Origin: Nematostella vectensis
Taxonomy: Eukaryota; Cnidaria; Anthozoa; Actiniaria; Edwardsiidae
DNA: 64,000 nucleotides
Direction: 5' to 3'
Assembly: GCF_932526225.1 (NCBI RefSeq)
Contig: NC_064048.1
Coordinates: 8,952,515 to 9,016,514, forward strand
The position numbers and the translations under genes are program-made. Of this stretch, positions 11,542 through 23,304 are shown one piece after another; positions within the stretch are counted from its first letter, which is position 1, and each line of letters opens with the position of its first letter. A model generated the notes under the pieces. It saw only the letters and a list, made by a program, of their open reading frames with translations. It was not told the DNA's origin and did no database searches.

Positions 11542-14500
11542 TTATTCTTGCCTTTGTATTGGTTGAATAAACTGTACCGCTGACCTAAGTGCTTGCGTTA
11601 CGATCGATATTTGGTTTTTGACCTCCATCCAATCATCTCTGACGTCATACATTGCGTCATAAATCCCAGGAAACACCGCGCTCCCGTAAAGGTTGTGCCT
11701 TTGCGGAGCATACAGCACGTGACGTGTATCTGGTCGCCCTGGCAATCCGTAGGGCCATATAAACGCACGTTCAAGCTTTGCCATTTGATCATTAAGTAGA
11801 CGCAACTTCATAAAATCAGTTGTGTTATCCAATGTAGCTTTCGCTGATTCAAAGTTATCAGATGCATCTGCGAAGTTCTCGATTTCCTTGCCGATATAAT
11901 CAAGCGTGATGTTTTGGGCGCTGAGCCTGTCTTGGAAGGTTTTCTGCAGCTGGCGGTAGCCTTTAGCTAGCGAGTCCTTGTATGACCTAGTTGAGAACGG
12001 AAGCAGCGGTGAGTCAGCGACTGCTGTCAGGAGCTTACCGCTAATCTTCGCCATGGTGAGATGAGACTTAAAGTAGGGGTCGTTGAATTTCTTCTGCAAA
12101 TAAAACGTGTCATGGACGGAGTGGTAGACTGGGTACGGCCATGCACGACTGTCTTTGAAAGTGTAACTCATATCTAAACTTGGTATTCCTACTGACTGGA
12201 CGAAAGTCGTATAATCAGACCCTGAGCCTAGTGTCTTGAAAGCTGGAATGGCGTGGTCATCGGAGGGGTAACTCATTGACCATTTGTCGTAGACGGACAT
12301 GGAGCGGGTGTTGTAGTCTCGAACGAGACGGGTTTCGTTGAAGGCCATTTCTTGTAGAAGTGGATTTCCTGAAGAAAAAGGAAACAGTAGATCCTATTAT
12401 AATCATCATGTTACCGTAACTGTTATCAGCGATATCATATCAATTGTTATCGCCACTAAGATCACTAAACTAGTACTAGCACCAACAATCACCATTACAA
12501 CAAAACAAGACATATCTATTTCTTAAAGTAGGTTACGCCCTAAATATTAGTACCATTCACTGCAAATTAGCGTCATCACAAATTAGGTCTTGGATTTACG
12601 ACGCCATTACTACATCACTCATGCTCTACTAACAACTTTCAAATTAGCAACTCGAATTTCTAGCATTCTGCTGATATAATTCGTTGTCCAAATTCTTAAA
12701 ACCACACGAATGAAAACCTTTACCAGCAGTATTGAGGCTGTAATTGGTCGTGGCAACTATATTTATTTATTTTTCTTTTATTTATTTAGAGGCGTACCAC
12801 TGTAGAAATCTTTATATCTCAAATTTGCATCCTTTTGTTGCTCTTGATACGCTCTTTAACATTACCTGCAGCGTTGAAGCTGTAATTTCCAGCCACTCCG
12901 CTATCAATATTGATATACGCGACCGCACGATCGGTCAGCATTTTCTCGTTCTCGTTGACCCATTCCGCTGACCCTATAAGACCATACTCCTCGACAGCCC
13001 AGCTGCAAAGCATGATGGTACGACGTGGTCTCCATTTTTTGTTCTTCAACAGATAGCCAAGACCACGTGACAACTGATAAATAACAACACAACATGTCTG
13101 AGTTCTTGCAATATATAACTTTGCTTGTCTGCCCCGAAAAAAGCGAATAATTTTAGTTTCCGGATGGGTCTTTTGTCAAAGTTGCACTCGCGATTTAAAG
13201 AATGTCGGTCAACCACTCCTTTGCTATTATAAATTATAGAAAATAAAACGGTTTATTCGAAAGGAGATTTTAAAATAAAAATCTACGTATAAAGTCTGAT
13301 ACGTTATCAGGTTATTGACGATATCTCATTGAAATATCTTGGTTACTTGCTTGAATCAGCCGATGGATATGGATGCTTTTCGTGGGACTCGCCATTGAGC
13401 GGGAACATAAAATGGCGGCCTGATTGGCCCTATTCAAGGTGCAAAAATCGCAGAAGATTCCGCCCAACAAAATTTGCTTGTGTCCTTATAATAAGGATTG
13501 ACATCTGTACCTCCATCATAACCGCCGACCCACTCGATGAGTCCACTCCGCCGAACACCCAAGCATCCCGATGGTTTCCGTACAATACAATCCTGTCGGG
13601 CTCCTCTTGGCCTGTGATCGTACCGATGACGTTATACCCCGGACGAGTGACGAACTCGTTATTTACTATCAGCCTCGTTGTGGTGTTTGGGTCCGTGAAT
13701 CCTGGGCCTAGCTTGTATTTGATTTGTAGACCGCCTTGCCAACTGTCTGGAGCATCTGGTCCTGTAGATTCCGAGAACAAAAGAAAAACCAAACGCAAGT
13801 CAAAAATGTGACTTAAGACAAAGGTACTCCTTATTTTTTGGGCTGTCTTTGTACAAAGAAGCAAACAAAGCTTGTTTATGCAAGCGCAACTTTTAAAACG
13901 TTTGCGCCCATTTACTTTTGCCCTTATCATTGCTGGTGAAATCAGGTTATGTGGGATGTTAGTAAATAAAAGCAGCTATGAGTTACCTTTCATCCGCTTC
14001 AAGAACTCCAAGGCATCATTATAGGGCAAAGGCTGTGCAGGAATTGTTGGTAGGGCATTGGTATCATTCCTAGAGTTCCTATAGATCCCCTCAGTGGACG
14101 GCAGTAATGGGGTCAGCGGGTCGCCATAGTAATTATTCTTGAGAATACTGCCCCGCTGGGCCCCAGTCCCTGAGAGCCACCAAGTCTTGGGGAAGGTCTT
14201 GTCCATTCCTTCTGGTGCGACGTCGATGGGATCAGAGAAGAGGATCACTCCTATTGCCCCGCACTCAGCGGCGTGCTTTACCTGGTTAAACACGAGTAAC
14301 AGGGCTGGATTTAGCTTTTTGCTGAGGAGGGGGGGAGGGGAGGGGGCTTAAGAGGAAGGCACGTGATTTCTTAGAGCAACACACCTGTTCGTTATACTTA
14401 AAAAAAAAAACAATCACGCCGCCATTTTATACTCCCGAGTTACACAAAGTATCCATTTCTAACGGCTAATTCGAGCGAGTAACCAAAATATTTTCAATCA

Positions 14501-17498
14501 AATATTGTCAATAAAGCAACAGACATTCGTAGATTGCTATTTTGAAGTTTCCTTGCGAATAAACTGTTTAATTTTCAATGATAATAAAATAGTGTTTGAT
14601 CGACATTCTTAAATACCCCCACCAGAATAAAAGTTTATGTGCTTAGGGCTTGGTGTTAAATAACTAAGACACTACTCCATATGTGACTCCCCTAAAAATT
14701 TCTACCATTAAAAAGATATAATAACTTCTAACCTTATCACCACGGAATATTCTGCCGTATCTCATGATTGCTATCTTGCCCTTGCAGGACTGTTTGAGAT
14801 CTTCAAATTTCTTGAAGTCCTCCGCCGTTCCATAGTTTACGTAAATTAGTTCCCCCATGACGTCACCGGGTGGAGAGTACGCAAGAAATGGTGGGAGTAC
14901 GAGAGGGTCGTTCTCACTTGGTTCATCAGTCTAGGAAAACAGTCACACAGAAAAGTTTGGGTACGAGCTTCAATGAGTTTAGTACGAAGATCTTTCTATT
15001 CGGCTAATGCATACCCCGGGCTCCATGATTCAAAGTGCGCTTTTCCCTTCCCCTGTTAGATTTTGAAGTTTGTTTTACCCACCCATGGTTAAGTTTGAAT
15101 GTCCACTTCACCCATTCCCTGTTAGGTTTTTAAAGTCTGCCTTACCCACCCGTTATTTCTGCCCCCTTCCCACCCCCCCCCCCCCTCTTTCATCTAGTCC
15201 AATACTCTGACAAGTTTATGCATAGCTTTGTTCCCTTCTATTGTTTTACCTCGCTCTCCGATACACCCCAGTGGCCACAATTGTTTCAGGCAATGCCATG
15301 CATAAATTTGTCAGAGTATTGGACGATCCTCCCCCCCCCCCCCCACTTCAAACTAGTCCAATAGTCTGACAAGTTTATGCATAGCTTTGTTCCCTTCTAT
15401 TGTTTTACCTCGCTCTCCGATACACCCCAGTGGCCACAATTGTTTCAGGCAATGCCATGCATAAATTTGTCAGAGTATTGGACGATCCTCCCCCCCCCCC
15501 CCCCCCCCCCACTTCAAACTAGTCCAATACTCTGACAAGTTTATGCATAGCTTTGTTCCCTTCTATTGTTTAACCTCGCTCTCCGATACACCCCAGTGGC
15601 CACAATTGTTTCAGGCAATGCCATGCATAAATTTGTCAGAGTATTGGACGATCCCCCCCCTCCACGTCAAACTAGTCCAATACTCTGACAAGTTTATGCA
15701 TAGCTTTGTTCCCTTCTATTGTTTTACTTCGCTCTCCGATACACCCCAGTGGCCACAATTGTTTCAGGCAATGCCATGCATAAATTTGTCAGAGTATTGG
15801 ACGACCCTCTAATATTGTCCGTAACTTGATGTCAACCAAACTCAAAAGGTGATATTACCTTTTCAGGCCCCTGCACGTCTACCAGGACCTCCCCTGTACT
15901 ATTGTCGATAATCTTGACGGCGTTCGGTTTGTCACGCGATGGCAATGATAACAAGACATCATAGCGAGGCATTTCAACCTTGTCGAACCCATAGCTTAGC
16001 CATTTGTCCCGGATATAGCACCCAAGCTTCTGGCTCTGTTCTCCGCCACCGATATGAGGACGCTTTGTGAAGTTTCTAGAAGAATCGAGAATATTATAAA
16101 GAAGAATGTGTGTCTTTATATCCTAACCGTTGCTAATGATCGCGCGTCGAACGTGCTTGACAGGGACTTAATTAAAAAATGCCGATCAACCACTCCTTTG
16201 TTATTGTTTTACAATTGAAAATACTGCAATTCATTTGCTAAAAAAACTGTAGGAAAATAACCATCTAAGATTACATTCTGATACTTTATTAATTATTTTC
16301 AATTGAAAGTTTCTCAGTTGCGTGAATTCGCCGACTGAACAAGATTCTTTGAGTCGTTTGGCATTGTGCGGGAGGGTAAAATGGCGGCGTGATTTGCCTT
16401 TTTTAGACGCAGCCTGTTACGCTTCGCCATTATTTGCCTTAGGACTCAGGGCTAAGGAATCCCATGAATCATTTCTACATAATCTGGGAACACCCGGTCT
16501 TAGAGAACATGCTAACGAATGCATGTTTTAACGCAACCAAAAGGTCTATATCTAAAACAAATCATATTCGCTACGTCAAAATTAGTAAAACTCCGAAGTT
16601 TCATAAGACAAGCCGAAAACCCGAATGAGATATGGCTTTTTTAACATTTATTTTCGTCTTTATTTTTTACACCGAAACGAGTCTGGACATCGATGGCCGA
16701 TGCAATTCAAGCGTTATAACGGTGTAATTACGACACGTATTTCAGACTATACCCATGTGCTTCGTTGATTCATTAAAGGGTAATTTATCGAGAGAAGGGT
16801 ATAACAGTAGCAAGATATCGAAGACAGACACCTCTTCAAATAATCACCTCTAGATATCAAAGATAAGTTGATATGATAATGTCTATATTACAAAACCCTT
16901 ATACTAGCGGTAGTCATTCATGTGCGAAAGTCATATTTGAAAACTTCGATATACAATTGCTTAAAACATAGATGGCGAAAGATAATGTCTATGATGTCTG
17001 ATGTTTTAAGCTAGAGGGCATAACAATAATCTTAGTTGAATAACATGAAACATAATTGACCCTTCTATATTTCGTCCATACCCCAATTCCAATGATTAGT
17101 ATCTATACTCACTTCAAAAACACCTCAAGATTGGTTGGTGACATGATTTCAAGCATTTCCTGATGCAGTTTGACTTTCTCGGGCCAACTCATGCGTCGTC
17201 CATCGCTTTCCGCGTCCTTGTGCGCCCCTGACACCTGATGCTTCATCGAAAACCATCCTATAATCACCCCCACCAGAAACACAGCGACCACCACGAACAG
17301 TTTACACAGTAGAATCACGTTAACTCCGCTCGGTCTTGGAGCCGGAGCCGTTTGGGGACCGCCATTAGACGAAGAAACAGAGGAGCGACTTTGTCCAACA
17401 TTACTGTCTACGTGAGGGCGATACATTCTTGTCCTCTCGTTGTCATCTGTGTCGTCTTCCATCCCCTGGTTAATTCCATCGGAATGCATACAACCCAA
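11542..17498 (-). CDS. Glutamate carboxypeptidase II / NAALADase (PSMA family), 7 exons
   Basis: M28 zinc peptidase of the FOLH1/NAALAD2 family. These are type II membrane ectoenzymes releasing C-terminal glutamate from N-acetyl-aspartyl-glutamate or folyl-polyglutamate. Exons (minus order): 17498-17113, 16075-15859, 14930-14733, 14281-13987, 13761-13511, 13073-12866, 12368-11542. All junctions are GT-AG and phases are continuous, giving 793 aa (human PSMA is 750). The cytosolic tail is followed by a membrane segment at about residues 59-83, then the protease-associated region (IGVILFSDP) and the peptidase core. Predicted zinc ligands are H429 and D439 (NHRDAWVFGGVD), E478, D506 (NIDSG) and H601 (YHSVHDT); the predicted general base is E477. 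All catalytic residues are present, then the C-terminal dimerisation domain. The N-terminus MGCMHSDG is an unusual myristoylation-like start; Met13 is an alternative. Substrate is not determined by sequence. Confidence 0.93.
13190..13420 (+). mobile_element. MITE family A, copy 1 (carboxypeptidase intron 5)
   Basis: An element of about 230 bp starting near TTTAAAGAATGTCGGTCAA and ending AAAATGGCGGCCTG. It shares order and spacing of blocks (GGTTTATTCG, GAATCAGCCGATGG, GACTCGCCATTG) with copies at 14412-14613 (inverted), 16165-16395 and 46915-47165. It has no coding capacity. Confidence 0.7.
14412..14613 (-). mobile_element. MITE family A, copy 2 (inverted, intron 3)
   Basis: The reverse complement of this segment aligns with the copy at 13190-13420: it starts AAGAATGTCGATCAA, passes through TTTATTCGCAAGGAAAC and the TTGGTTACTCGC block, and ends AAAATGGCGGCG. 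It sits in the intron between carboxypeptidase exons 3 and 4. Confidence 0.7.
15198..15801. mobile_element. Four tandem copies of a 126-bp TIR element
   Basis: Units at 15198-15323, 15357-15482, 15523-15648 and 15676-15801 are almost identical. Each is bounded by 26-bp terminal inverted repeats (TCCAATACTCTGACAAG... and its complement) with about one mismatch. The spacers carry ACTAG plus poly-C tracts of variable length (roughly 7 to 20 or more). Solo units of this shape are MITEs; head-to-tail tandem amplification with C-tract linkers is unusual. They lie in the intron between carboxypeptidase exons 2 and 3. Confidence 0.9.
16165..16395 (+). mobile_element. MITE family A, copy 3 (carboxypeptidase intron 1)
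   Basis: It begins AAAAATGCCGATCAACCACTC and ends near TAAAATGGCGGCGTGATT, with internal blocks shared with the copies at 13190 and 46915. It lies between carboxypeptidase exons 1 and 2. A further fragment (CTATTTTGAAGTTTCCTTGC-like block) lies at about 17615-17690, upstream of exon 1. Confidence 0.65.
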
Positions 17499-17689
17499 GC
17501 TGAGTTGCCCTTTTAAACTTTAAGAAGTATTGTGATATAGAGTTACCGTAACCTTGGAAAGGAATGAGTGAGGTAATGGGCGCATAGTACGGGGTTTAGG
17601 GTTCAATCAAGTATCGCCAATAATGTTTCAGTCTTCATAGATTGTTATTTTGAAGTTTCCTTGCAAATAAACATTCTTTAAATAGCGGC

Positions 17690-18535
17690 TTTCGTTTTGC
17701 GTAGGGTAATGAGGTATATAAGATCAGGGTTTTTAGGGGGTGAGGGATCGCAACTATCGTTTTGGGTAAGGTAATGAGGTATATAAGATCAGGGTTTTTA
17801 GAGGGGTGGGGGATCGCCGCTTTCGTTTTGGGTAGGGTAATGTGGTATATAAGATCAGGGTTTTTAGGGGGTGGGGGATCGCACCTTTCGTTTTAGGTAG
17901 GGTAATGCGGTATATAATATCAGGGTTTTTAGGGGGTGGGGGATCGCACCTTTCGTTTTGGGTAGGGTAATGAGGTATATAGGATCAGGGTTTTTAGGGG
18001 GTGGGAGATCGCACCTTTCGTTTTAGGTAGGGTAATGTGGTGTATAAGATCAGGGTTTTTAGGGGGTGGGGGATCGCAGCTTCCGTTTTGGGTAAGATGA
18101 TGAGGTATATAAGATCAGCGTTTTTAGGGGGTGAGGGATCGCCGCTTTCGTTTTGGGTAGGGTAATGTGGTATATAAGATCAGGGTTTTTAGGGGGTGGG
18201 GGATCGCAACTTTCGTTTTGGGTAGGGTAATGTGGTATATAAGATCAGGGTTTTTAAGGGGTGGGGGATCGCAACTTTCGTTTTAGGTAGGGTAATGTGG
18301 TATATAAGATCAGGGTTTTAAAGGGATGGGGGATCGCACCTTTCGTTTTGGGTAGGGTAATGTGGTATATAAGATCAGGGTTTTTAGGGGGTGGGGGATC
18401 GCACCTTTCGTTTTGGGTAGGGTAATGTGGTATATAAGATCAGGGTTTTTAGGGGGTGGGGATCTCACCTTTCGTTTTGGGTAGTGTATTGTGGTATATA
18501 AGATCAGGGTTTTTAGGGGGTGGGGGAGGGGGTCA
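17690..18535 (+). repeat. 65-bp G-rich minisatellite, about 13 copies
   Basis: Each unit contains TTTCGTTTTGGGTAGGGTAA, then GGTATATAAGATCAGGG, then TTTTTAGGGGGTGGGGGATC, with a period of 65-66 bp. It starts about 190 bp upstream of the first coding exon of the carboxypeptidase, which is transcribed away on the minus strand. Every unit has a TATATAAG box-like motif and closely spaced G-runs able in principle to form quadruplexes on the plus strand. The reverse-strand open frame across it is repeat-derived. Confidence 0.9.
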
Positions 18536-19423
18536 GGGATCAAAATTATGTTGGTGGGATTTTCAGAATCTCGGGATCACGACAAATTTCTAAGCATCAA
18601 GGACCATTTAGCCCAAAATGTACGCGATCATGATCAGACTTATTTGGGATCAGGGATTACGATTTCACCTGATTTTTGGATCTTGAAACGTTTTTAGCCC
18701 TGGGATCGGTATCACTTGAAAATAAGCCTTTAGTTACTACCCTGTTTTGTTTAGTTTAGCAACGGGCAGAACACAGCAGCGTATCTGGTTTATATTGCCG
18801 AGTGAGCCTTTTACAGGCTGGGTTTGAACACAAGTAGTCCGAATCACGGTGAGTGTAGAACATTATATAGGGTAGAAAACAGGTGGGCGAAACAGCTCAT
18901 TGCTCGTAAAAGAGAAGACAATTTCTTAAAAAAAACACTGTTTTCGTTGCAAAAATATGAATGTTGAAATGTGAAGACAGTGATAGAAATAACGATAACA
19001 ACATGAACGGTAATGATGATATAGATAATGATGATAATAATAATTTCGCTTTTGTTGATGATAATATTAGATGTTGTGATGAAAAATAGGGTAAATGAAA
19101 GAAAACACTATTACGTATTCGCTTTGTATTCTTTCATTATATTCTGAGTAAACAGCTGTTTATCAAAGGTGGCCAAATTTTTGCAATCGTTTGAGCAAGT
19201 GCTGGTAGTGTGGCACATATGTCAAAAGGGAGTAACTCAGTGCAAATACAGGCGGGTACAAGGTGCATATGACGCCACGTTTGTTTTTCAAAGCTAGTAA
19301 AACGTAAAGTGCTTTCATTGGTGGAGCAAAACGGAAAAAACTCTTCAAATTCTGATCATATTGTGAAGGACTAAATTCACTGAAACGACAGAATTGAAGT
19401 TCGCATTTGCCGAAAGATCAAGG
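18536..19423. other. Intergenic stretch before the phospholipase gene
   Basis: The minisatellite degrades into a unique segment rich in GGGATCA motifs (18536-18720), followed by AT-rich DNA with a GATGATAATAAT simple repeat near 19010-19075. No coding exon or clear TATA box was recognised in front of the phospholipase start codon. Confidence 0.5.
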
Positions 19424-21583
19424 ATGTTGCTAAGGGTCGCAGTCCTAGTAGCGATCCTTGGGGTATCCATTGTTGAATGTGCATCTATTGACAAGGTTGG
19501 TCATTCCTGTTTCCTTGGGCCAATTACTATGACTAAGTTTCACTATTCAAGAGTTCTAAAGAATGGTTCCACGACGGGCTAAATTAGTTATCAGCAATAA
19601 GATAAAAAAACATCATTCATTGATCATTTTCCCATCTACTTTTTAGTTACAATATTCCTGGACGTTTTTGATGGTAGCGTCAAAAATAAAATAATGTTTA
19701 AGAATTCCTACTACACTCCTCGTGTTGATATTTGCACTTGAAAATACTATGGTCGAGTATCTAATGCTCGATAAACGTAGATTCTCATTTTAATATAATG
19801 GAAATATGGCTTTATATTATTCGGGGGCAAAAAATGCCAGTCGGTTTTGGCGCTCTTTTTACCAAATCTTTCTTCTAGAGGAAATAATCTTGAATCATTT
19901 TTGTTTGGAAAGTTCCCTTCTGAATCAATCAACTTAACCAAATAGAAAACAAGTTCTCGGTGTTCAAGGAACAAACTTAGACAACATAAACAAAACGTCA
20001 AATAAACAAAATTACTTTAATAAGTTAAGAAAACATAAACTAAACCTCTAGTACCTCGATTAAATTAAACTTTTATAACTGTCAATATTAAAGATGTGCA
20101 AGTACCTGTAAGTGTTCTTTAAAAAGCTTTGTCTTTCGTTTGCAGGTATCAAGTATTGCACTGAATCGAAATGGTAAGTCAAATGAAGCTTGGCCAAACA
20201 GAGACTTGCTTTCTTGGACCTTCCACTGCAAGGGGTAACACGTGATGCTCAAATCTTCCAGTTAAATCCTTATTACATGGACTCCCTCCAAAATAGCATT
20301 GTCAACCTACCTACAATGCAATGCGATCCATGATTCGCGATCCATGATTAACTGTGCTACAGTTTTGTAGGTAGCTATGTCAAGTGCGATTATCAATGCT
20401 AGTGAAAATCGATATACAGTCGAACCTCTATTAAGCGGCCCTCTATTGAGCGGTCACCCTCTATTCAACGGTCATTTACCAAAGTCCCGACTTCCCCCCC
20501 TTATGTTTACTGTAAATTTGACCTCTATTGAGCGGTCACCTCTATTAAGCGGACGCGGTCACCAAAGGAGGGTCCCAATTGGTTGATTTCATTGTTTTTC
20601 ACCTCTATTAAACGGTCATCATCAATATTTGTCAGCATGACAACAGATAGTGCACGTCATATTTCGTCATATTTTTAACTGTCTAATCTAGTTACTATGG
20701 CTAATCGTCTTGTGAGACTTGTGTGGTCTTGTGCGGATCAGTCGCATCAAATTCCTCGATTACCAATTTCCGCTTTAGCCAGCTAGAAGAAAAATTGTCA
20801 CCTTCAAATATGTATTCACAAGGAATCTCGCGTCCATAGCCACCACCTCTGTTCACCCAATTCCCTTTGACTACGACTTTCTCACAGTTCGTAGGTCTCT
20901 TGAGATATTTGGTAACCCACGTTGACATCAGTTTGGGAATATGCCTGATAACTTCGTAATCGTCAACTAGAGTATTCGGGTGACCGTCTCCATCCATCAC
21001 CGTTTTGTCGGCTTTTTCTCTTACGATTGCAACAGCATTCGGATCCTTTATGTTAGTTGGTTAACGCAGTTTGTAAACATCTTCTAGTGCTGGTTCCCAC
21101 TCAGTCATGTACTCATGGTATCCCCGAATGAATGCAACTGGGTCAGATTTGTGAGTTTTTGGGTACGGCAACGCACTGCGAGTTTTTGGTTCGACTTCCA
21201 AAATCGCGCAAACGCTTAATGACGGATATCGACGGAAACGACGCGTGTAACATCACCTTAACGCACTCATTTACTTTACATAACGCCAGCGAAAGTAGCT
21301 CATGCACATAGAATTGGGCAAAGCCACAGAGCCGTATAGGCAAAAAACAAAATGACTAGGCGGTTTCAAACAATTCTGAATCAAATTGGAATGCACCAGG
21401 CCCCGTCTGAGGGCTAACATGATTGTTACTGTTGTTTATTATAATAAAAAATTCTTACGTATAATTACAGCCCGATTTACGCTAATTTAGGGACGAAAAT
21501 AGCGAAACCTCTATTAATCGGTCAACCTCTATTAAGCGGTCACTAAGCTAAGTCCCGAGGGTGACCGCTTAATAGAGGTTCGA

Positions 21584-21621
<38 letters not shown>

Positions 21622-23304
21622 CGCGTGTTTTTTTCCTACAAACCAAGATATATCCCGCTCTACACCTAGGTATTGAGCACTGTTATATGAACACCTGCAC
21701 TCACGCATTATATATTTTTTAAGTCCGCAGCCTAGACAATTTTCGAAAGATGATTGGATGTCATACGGGCAACTCTGCATTTGATTACATCGACTATGGC
21801 TGTTGGTGTGGATTAGGGGGCAACGGGAGCCCTTTGGACGAAACGGACGAGTGAGTATTGGATTCAAAAGTCATTATTTCCAAGTATGATATTACTCGGT
21901 AATAACAATGATAGAGAGCGCGCAAAGCTTGTTACCCCCATGACGCGAGAAAGTACTGTATGATTCACATGGCTATACTTAGCCAACGAGTGCATCCTCG
22001 GGAATCAAGGGCTTTCATACGTAGGGTCATCTAGGGCCGCCCGCAAAGACTGCTTAGTCTCCAAGCTAGCCAATCAGTGTGGCGAGAAGTGTCATTTAAG
22101 AAAGCAGTCCAACCTTTGTATAAATACCATGGTATTTTAGGTGATATGCGACAAACCTTTTGGTGGCATATCATGAGTTCAATGAACATGCAGCCAGGCC
22201 TCCCCTTGCTGGCTTTCAAACTGCCTCGTACCCAGGCGCTTACTAGCGTGACCGGACTAAGCGTGCAGGGGTGGCATATTTTTCACTTGTTTTTACTGAC
22301 TTGAGACGCCTGGGTACGGGGATGATATACCACCAAAAACTTTGTCGTGTATCACCATAAATACCATGGTATTTATACAGAAGATTGTGTCGAGTCAAAC
22401 AAAAAGAGAGCTTAAATTGATAAAGATAGTTAGATTAAATGCCAGAAGTGTACACTCCACGGCTAACAGAGTATTGTATGTGACGATAGCTATCAAAGTA
22501 CTTTCATCTCAACATTCACCCTGGATCTAAGTAATTACTGAAAATCCTAAATAGATTAATTCTATATCTCATGAACCAGGTGCTGCTATATCCATGACAA
22601 GTGTTATGACGATATAATCGCGAGAAGCACGTGCGGATATTCCTTCCAAGTTTACTTCCGGGACTACAAACACAGCTGCACTCGTTGTGGTAAAGGAAAA
22701 ACTTTACGTTTGAAATAGCGGGGGAAGGGGAAGGATCATTAGAGCTAACAAGCTCTAAAGCCTGGTGTACACATGTTCCTAACTTATGTATTAATAGGAC
22801 GTTTTTGAAAGTGCAAGGTTGCAACAAAGACAGGAGGAAAATATATCGATATCTTTTTGCCATTTCTAAAATTTCGATGTTTAAGGTCGGTTTAACCCTA
22901 TACAACCATCAACGCCATCAACTTTTGCTTTTTCACTTATTCCCAGAGCTATAGCAGGACTCGGAATCTTTGGGGGGACAACCACAACTTCGGGGGCACA
23001 ACCACGCCCTAACTGGTCATTTCTTTTCCTTTTTTTTTTTTTACATTTGGGGGCACATGCCGCCAGCGCCCCACCACCTGCTACGGCTCTGGGTTCACCA
23101 TATTGAAGCATCTTCCATATGACATTACGTCCGTTTTATTTTTCAGAGCCGTTGAGCAGTTACCCAAGCGATGACTATTACAGAGAGTGCCGTGTAGACC
23201 TGTGCAAATGTGATAGCGAGGCGGCCAAATGCTTCAAACAAGCCAGGTTCAACCCAGACCTCGAGGATTATGACAACTCGAAGTGTAAAAACACCAAAGC
23301 CTAG
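19424..23304 (+). CDS. Secreted phospholipase A2, five exons (160 aa)
   Basis: Small Ca2+-dependent, disulfide-rich PLA2 that hydrolyses the sn-2 ester of phospholipids. Exons: 19424-19495, 20146-20173 (a 28-nt microexon), 21736-21850, 22580-22689, 23147-23304; phases are continuous, 161 codons including stop. Exon 1 gives a hydrophobic signal peptide ending near VECAS. Exon 3 carries the Ca2+ loop YGCWCGLGG. Exon 4 has the catalytic CCYIHDKCY motif (His-Asp). Exon 5 has CKCD, the second catalytic Asp context, and more cysteines. A short propeptide probably precedes the mature start near NFRKMI. Catalytic features are intact. Cnidarian enzymes of this type occur both in venom and in digestion or defence, and the sequence alone does not separate these roles. 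Introns contain a Tigger-like element and a MITE. The exon 3 acceptor is taken as CCTAG, because the earlier CCGCAG would bring in a stop. Confidence 0.9.
20417..21586. mobile_element. Tigger/pogo-type TIR element (1.17 kb, non-autonomous)
   Basis: It begins CAGTCGAACCTCTATTAAGC at 20417 and ends with the inverted form ...TTCGACTG at 21586. TA dinucleotides flank both ends, as expected for the Tc1/mariner-pogo superfamily. Sub-terminal repeats of CCTCTATTRAGCGGTCA occur several times at each end. No transposase DDE region is visible, so it needs a partner. A minus-strand ORF pair inside it (20701-21131) is unrelated to transposase. It lies in the second intron of the phospholipase gene. Confidence 0.8.
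20701..21131 (-). pseudogene. HIRAN-like cargo ORF in the Tigger-type element
   Basis: Reading minus from about 21131, the frame gives AFIRGYHEYMTEWEPALEDV, a TAA stop, then continues in the same frame with DPNAVAIVREKAD, VIRHIPKLMS and GREIPCEYIFEGDN, ending at 20701. The order RGYHxY...W, DPxAVAVV, VxGHVP-like and GxEIPCxYxF resembles short HIRAN-type DNA-binding modules common in invertebrate repeat-borne genes. One in-frame stop and the lack of a clear start make it a probable pseudogene. Family assignment is from pattern memory and needs a profile search. Confidence 0.45.
22113..22382. mobile_element. MITE with about 60-bp TIRs in a phospholipase intron
   Basis: The left end, TTTGTATAAATACCATGG..., pairs with the right end, CCATGGTATTTATACA. 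Complementarity continues through GGTGATATGCGACAAA/TTTGTCGTGTATCACC and TTGGTGGCATATCA/TGATATACCACCAA. Inner GTACCCAGGCG/CGCCTGGGTAC arms give a nested hairpin. It has no coding capacity and lies between exons 3 and 4 of the phospholipase gene. Confidence 0.8.

Noticed and set aside
15543..15812. 89-codon ORF with an internally repeated peptide
   Set aside because: The repetition is that of the 126-bp MITE units; it is not a gene.
17690..18535. Interstitial telomere repeat
   Set aside because: G-runs and TTTTTAGGGGG blocks resemble telomere motifs, but the true period is 65 bp with a unique internal sequence.
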